Positions 33,354-36,993 of a stretch of 36,993 nt of DNA are shown piece after piece. Under the pieces are notes generated by a model. That model saw nothing but the letters and a program-made list of their open reading frames with translations. It made no database searches and had not been told where the DNA came from. The stretch is taken from NCBI RefSeq assembly GCF_018596315.1, contig NZ_JAHEAG010000048.1, positions 1 to 36,993 on the forward strand, given 5' to 3'. The number at the start of each line of letters is the position of its first letter. Within the stretch, counting starts at the first letter, position 1. A program made the translations under genes and the position numbers. The stretch is from Bradyrhizobium sp. SRL28 (lineage in GTDB: Bacteria; Pseudomonadota; Alphaproteobacteria; Rhizobiales; Xanthobacteraceae).

Positions 33354-34565
33354 ATGAGCACCCAATCCACCTCTCTCCAGACTGTCCCGCAGCTTCCGGC
33401 CGAGTCCGCCCACGAACTGGTTCCGGCGGCCGATTCCGCGGTCGAAATCGCGATCCCCCTGCAAAAGCCCGCGAAAAAGGATCGTATCCGTCGTGCCTTG
33501 CTGGTGGGAGCCGCCGCCGCGCTGCTCGCCACCGCATCCTGGTATGGTTGGGATTACTGGACGGTGGGTCGCTTTCTGGTCTCGACCGATGACGCCTATG
33601 TGAAAGCCGACAACACGACGATTGCCCCGAAAGTCTCCGGTTACCTCAATCAAGTTCTCGTCGGCGATAACCAGCATGTGAAGGCCGGCCAGGTGCTGGC
33701 GCGGATCGACGACCGTGACTTCAAGGTCGCGCTCGATCAGGCCAGGGCCGATGTCGCCGCGGCGCAGGCCGTCATCGAAAGCAAGCACGCGCAACTCGAC
33801 GTGCAGCAGGCCATGATCGCTTCGGCCAGGGCGACGTTGGATGTGGACACCGCAGCACAGGTTTTCACCGCGCAGGAGAACAAGCGCTACACTGATCTCT
33901 CCGCGACCGGCTATGGCAGCGTACAGAATGCGCAGAATGCGCAAGCACGCGATACCAGTGCGTTGGCCACCATCGAGCGCGACAAGGCGAATCTTACGTC
34001 TGCGCAAAAACAGGTCGAACTGCTGAAGGCCGAGCTCGCACAAGCCGTCGCGGCTGCCGCGAAGGCCGATGCTCTGGAACGGCAGGCCGAGCTCAATCTT
34101 TCATATACTACCATCACCGCGCCGATCGACGGGGTGGCCGGAAATCGCACTTTGCGAGTCGGTCAGTTCGTTCAGGCCGGCACACAGTTGATGTCGCTGG
34201 TGCCGTCACGCGGCGCCTACGTCGTCGCGAATTACAAGGAAACTCAGCTCAGCGATGTGCGCCCGGGCCAGGCGGTCGATATCGAAATCGACATGTTCCC
34301 AGGCAAGACGGTGCACGGCCATGTCGACAGCCTTGCCCCCGCCAGCGGCCAGGAATTCGCGCTGCTGCCGCCCGACAACGCCACCGGCAATTTCACCAAA
34401 GTGGTGCAACGCATCCCCGTCAAGATCGCCCTGGACAGTTTCAATGTCGACCTGCGGCCCGGCATGTCGGTGACCCCGAGCATTCAGACCAAGGGGACGA
34501 CGGCGGCCGCCCCGCAGCAGTCGCATTCCGAACCCGCATTGGCGCAGCTTGCATTGAAGAGGTGA
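33354..34565 (+). CDS. emrA: EmrA-type membrane fusion protein of a multidrug efflux pump
   Basis: The 403-residue protein has a cytoplasmic N-terminus, one membrane segment (about 48-64, LLVGAAAALLATASWYGW), a lipoyl half motif (KVSGYLNQVLVGDNQHVKAG), a coiled-coil hairpin (about 125-245), the returning half motif (YTTITAPIDGVAGNRTLRVG) and a C-terminal barrel. It would join the EmrB pump to an outer-membrane TolC channel. GGAGGG precedes ATG 33354 by 5 bases. It is first in the operon, 4 bp before emrB. Confidence 0.93.
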   Translation: MSTQSTSLQTVPQLPAESAHELVPAADSAVEIAIPLQKPAKKDRIRRALLVGAAAALLATASWYGWDYWTVGRFLVSTDDAYVKADNTTIAPKVSGYLNQVLVGDNQHVKAGQVLARIDDRDFKVALDQARADVAAAQAVIESKHAQLDVQQAMIASARATLDVDTAAQVFTAQENKRYTDLSATGYGSVQNAQNAQARDTSALATIERDKANLTSAQKQVELLKAELAQAVAAAAKADALERQAELNLSYTTITAPIDGVAGNRTLRVGQFVQAGTQLMSLVPSRGAYVVANYKETQLSDVRPGQAVDIEIDMFPGKTVHGHVDSLAPASGQEFALLPPDNATGNFTKVVQRIPVKIALDSFNVDLRPGMSVTPSIQTKGTTAAAPQQSHSEPALAQLALKR

Positions 34566-34569
34566 TGCC

Positions 34570-36192
34570 ATGTCCGACCTCGCCCTCACCAGCGCCGCAC
34601 CGACGCCACGCGCGATTCGCCCCGCAACCCTGCCGGCCGCTCAACCCGATCGCGCCAGCCTCACCGTGTGGATTACGATCCTCGCCGCCATGATCGGCGC
34701 GTTCATGGCCATCCTGAATATCCAGATCACCAACGCCTCGCTGCTCAACATCGAGGGCGGGATCGGCACCGGCGTCGACAACGGCTCCTGGATCTCCACC
34801 TCCTATCTGATCGGCGAGATCGTGGTGATCCCGCTGACCGACTATCTGAGCCGGGTGTTCTCCTTCCGCAACATCATGCTGAGCTTTGCGAGCCTGTTCG
34901 CCGCCTTCTCGGTTGCCTGCGCCTTCACGCACGATCTGCCGTCGATGATCGCCATGCGCGCTCTCCAGGGTTTTTTTGGCGGCGTACTGATCCCGATGGC
35001 GTTCACGCTCGTCTTCACCAAGCTGCCGCAGCGGCAGCAGCCTATCGGCCTTGCGATGTTCTCGCTGGCGGTGACCTTTGCCCCCGCGATCGGCCCCACC
35101 ATCGGCGGCTATCTCACCGAGAATTACGGCTGGCAGACCATCTTCTTCGTCAACGTCGTGCCGACCGCGGTGATGGTCACGACGCTTTACTTCACGCTCG
35201 AGCGCCAGCCGCTGAACCTGGGCCTTCTGCGCGAGGGAGACTGGTTCGGCATCGCCACTATGGCGGTCGGCCTGTCGGCCCTGCAGGCGGTGCTGGAGGA
35301 AGGCAACAAGAACGACTGGTTTGGCTCGCCCTTCATCGTGAAGCTGGCGATCCTCGCCGCGGTCAGCCTGGCGCTATTCGTGGCCAACGAATTGATCGTG
35401 GAGAAGCCATTGGTGCGTTTGCGGCTATTGACGCAGCGCAGCTTTGGGATCGGCACAATTTCCGCCGTCTTCGTGGGCTTCGCGCTGTTCGGATCGGTCT
35501 ATCTGCTGCCGGCCTATCTTGGTCAGGTGCAGCGATACAATGCCGAACAGATCGGAACCGTGCTGGCCTGGACCGGCCTGCCGCAACTCTTGCTGATCCC
35601 GCTGGTGCCAAAACTGATGCAGCGCTTCGACATCCGCTACATCGCGTTTGCCGGCATGAGCATCTTCGCCTTCTCATCATTCATGAACACGACGATGTCG
35701 CTGAATTATTCCGGCGACCAGTTCTTCATTCCGAACATCGTCCGCGCCGTCGGTCAGGCACTCATGCTGACGCCCTTGAGCGCGATTTCGCTCGGCAGCG
35801 TCGCGCCGCAGGATGCCGCGGCCGCTTCCGGCATCTCCAACATGATGCGAAACCTTGGTGGCGCCATCGGCACGGCCATGCTCGCTACCATCGTCACCAA
35901 GCGCGAGCAGTTTCATTCCAACATCATCGGCCAATCCGTCGATCTCGGTCGCGACGTGGTGCGCGACCGTATCGCGTCGATGACGGAGTACTTCATGGCG
36001 CACGGCATGCCTGATCCGGCCTGCGCCCGCCATCAGGCGATTGTGGCGCTCGGCAACGCCGTGAAGCAGCAGGCGCTAGTGCTGGGATTCAGCGACGCCT
36101 TTGCGGTGATTGGCATCGTGCTGGTGCTGGCCGGCATCGCCATCCTGCTGACCGGCAAGCCGAAGAGCGTGGTAGCGGGCGGCGGCCATTGA
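34570..36192 (+). CDS. emrB: EmrB/QacA-type MFS multidrug transporter (DHA2)
   Basis: This 540-residue inner-membrane proton antiporter has about 14 membrane segments. The motif C region FAPAIGPTIGGYLTENYGWQ, typical of drug:H+ antiporters, lies near residues 176-195, and DNGSWISTSYLIGEIVVIPL near 64-83. ALQGFFGGVLIPMAF is also typical of the EmrB branch. The start at ATG 34570 has GAGGTGAT just upstream. The tauE-like gene follows, with its start 14 bp after the emrB stop. Confidence 0.95.
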   Translation: MSDLALTSAAPTPRAIRPATLPAAQPDRASLTVWITILAAMIGAFMAILNIQITNASLLNIEGGIGTGVDNGSWISTSYLIGEIVVIPLTDYLSRVFSFRNIMLSFASLFAAFSVACAFTHDLPSMIAMRALQGFFGGVLIPMAFTLVFTKLPQRQQPIGLAMFSLAVTFAPAIGPTIGGYLTENYGWQTIFFVNVVPTAVMVTTLYFTLERQPLNLGLLREGDWFGIATMAVGLSALQAVLEEGNKNDWFGSPFIVKLAILAAVSLALFVANELIVEKPLVRLRLLTQRSFGIGTISAVFVGFALFGSVYLLPAYLGQVQRYNAEQIGTVLAWTGLPQLLLIPLVPKLMQRFDIRYIAFAGMSIFAFSSFMNTTMSLNYSGDQFFIPNIVRAVGQALMLTPLSAISLGSVAPQDAAAASGISNMMRNLGGAIGTAMLATIVTKREQFHSNIIGQSVDLGRDVVRDRIASMTEYFMAHGMPDPACARHQAIVALGNAVKQQALVLGFSDAFAVIGIVLVLAGIAILLTGKPKSVVAGGGH

Positions 36193-36206
36193 GTGGAGAC
36201 GGATGC

Positions 36207-36965
36207 ATGGAGTTGACGGTCACCACGGTCTTAATCGCTTTTGCCGGCGTATTCCTGATCTGCTTCATGAAGGGCGCGTTCGGCGGCGGATTCTCCATCA
36301 TCGGCATTCCGCTGTTGTCGATCGTGATGGACCCGGTGACCGCCGGCGGCCTTCTCGCGCCGTTGTTCATCGCAATGGATCTGTTCGCGCTGCGCTATTG
36401 GAAACCCTCGACCTGGTCGAAGCCTGACCTTGTGCTGCTGTTACCGGGATTGGTGGTCGGTATCGGACTAGGCTACCTCGTGTTCCGTTTCCTCGACCAC
36501 CGCGCCATCGCGATTGTGATGGCGGTCGTCACGCTGATCTTTGTCGGCCTGTGGTTTGCCGGAGGCGGAAAGATTGCCATACAGCAGCGATCCAGGCCAA
36601 AAGCGCTTGCCGCCGGATTGACCTCCGGCATTACCACCATGGTGGCGCATTCGGGCGGACCACCGCTTGCGATGTATCTGCTGCCGCTCGGGCTCAGCAA
36701 GGAAATCTACGCGGGAACGACGAGCCTGTTCTTCACCATCGGCAACGCGACCAAGGCGGTCCCTTGGCTGCTGCTGGTAAAACCGACCGGCAACGTCTGG
36801 ACATTGATGGCGATTTGCCTCCTCGCCATTCCTGCCGGCGTATGGCTCGGTTGGCGGCTTCACGGCAGGCTGGACCAGCACCAGCTTTATCGGGCCTGCT
36901 ACGGATTGCTGGTCGTGACGGCGTTGAAATTATTGTGGGACGGCATCTCCGGCTACCTCGGGTGA
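36207..36965 (+). CDS. TauE/SafE family membrane transporter
   Basis: The 252-residue protein has about eight membrane segments and the family's N-terminal GAFGGGFSIIGIPLLSIVMD and C-terminal THx-like repeat region SGITTMVAHSGGPPLAMYLL. Members export sulfite, sulfoacetate or related organic anions. ATG 36207 has GGAG 9 bases upstream; a TTG at 36189 would overlap emrB and is less likely. Cotranscription with emrAB under TetR control is unusual for this family. Confidence 0.9.
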   Translation: MELTVTTVLIAFAGVFLICFMKGAFGGGFSIIGIPLLSIVMDPVTAGGLLAPLFIAMDLFALRYWKPSTWSKPDLVLLLPGLVVGIGLGYLVFRFLDHRAIAIVMAVVTLIFVGLWFAGGGKIAIQQRSRPKALAAGLTSGITTMVAHSGGPPLAMYLLPLGLSKEIYAGTTSLFFTIGNATKAVPWLLLVKPTGNVWTLMAICLLAIPAGVWLGWRLHGRLDQHQLYRACYGLLVVTALKLLWDGISGYLG

Positions 36966-36993
36966 ATTTGGACTGCGAATGTCCGCTTAGGGT

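Noticed and set aside
34668..36014. Plus-strand open frame inside emrB in another frame
   Set aside because: It is Arg/His-rich shadow translation of an evident MFS transporter.

Overview
The window looks like chromosome from Bradyrhizobium or a close relative (Alphaproteobacteria, Nitrobacteraceae). The reasons are the high GC content, a ChpT phosphotransferase, a DUF1134/EipA envelope protein, tandem CYP153 P450s, and palindromic repeats of types I associate with these genomes (inference; no database was searched).

Layout. 1-5791 is mostly core: cheA (cut by the left edge) and chpT on the minus strand, cysQ, a YHS protein, the DUF1134/EipA protein and a membrane-anchored coiled-coil protein. 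A tRNA-Val(CAC) at 5909-5983 marks the start of an accessory region. The 3' part of this tRNA is repeated exactly (51 bp) at 7908-7958. The ~1.9 kb between the copies holds a frameshifted toxin with an intact antitoxin, the C-terminal stump of a tyrosine recombinase and a secreted cupin: a decayed tRNA-integrated element. A third, shorter tRNA-Val relic lies at 15386-15417.

Between the second and third tRNA copies is the most unusual locus: a lipoprotein, a LuxR-type regulator whose receiver domain has lost its phosphorylation residues, and a minus-strand cluster of two Gly/Asn-rich repeat proteins without signal peptides followed by a type I secretion ABC exporter and its membrane-fusion partner. 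The ABC protein has a degenerate signature motif and the fusion protein has a duplicated cytoplasmic N-terminus. I read this as a dedicated type I secretion system for an undescribed class of repeat proteins. 15457-17250 carries only small proteins, including a 57-residue zinc-ribbon protein and a 46-residue membrane protein.

17250-26225 is general metabolism and envelope: an M20 peptidase with a possible PD-(D/E)XK-fold protein upstream, an IlvX-type ThDP enzyme broken by a one-base frameshift, an L,D-transpeptidase, a DUF2927 protein, a LysR regulator, and an M48 protease/DUF898 membrane protein pair. 26425-30857 holds isovaleryl-CoA dehydrogenase, divergent from two tandem CYP153 alkane-hydroxylase-type P450s and an overlapping thioesterase. 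31055-36965 holds a rifampicin-monooxygenase-like flavoprotein, a TetR repressor, and a divergent emrA-emrB-tauE efflux operon. Its promoter is covered by a 30-bp perfect palindrome, the likely TetR operator.
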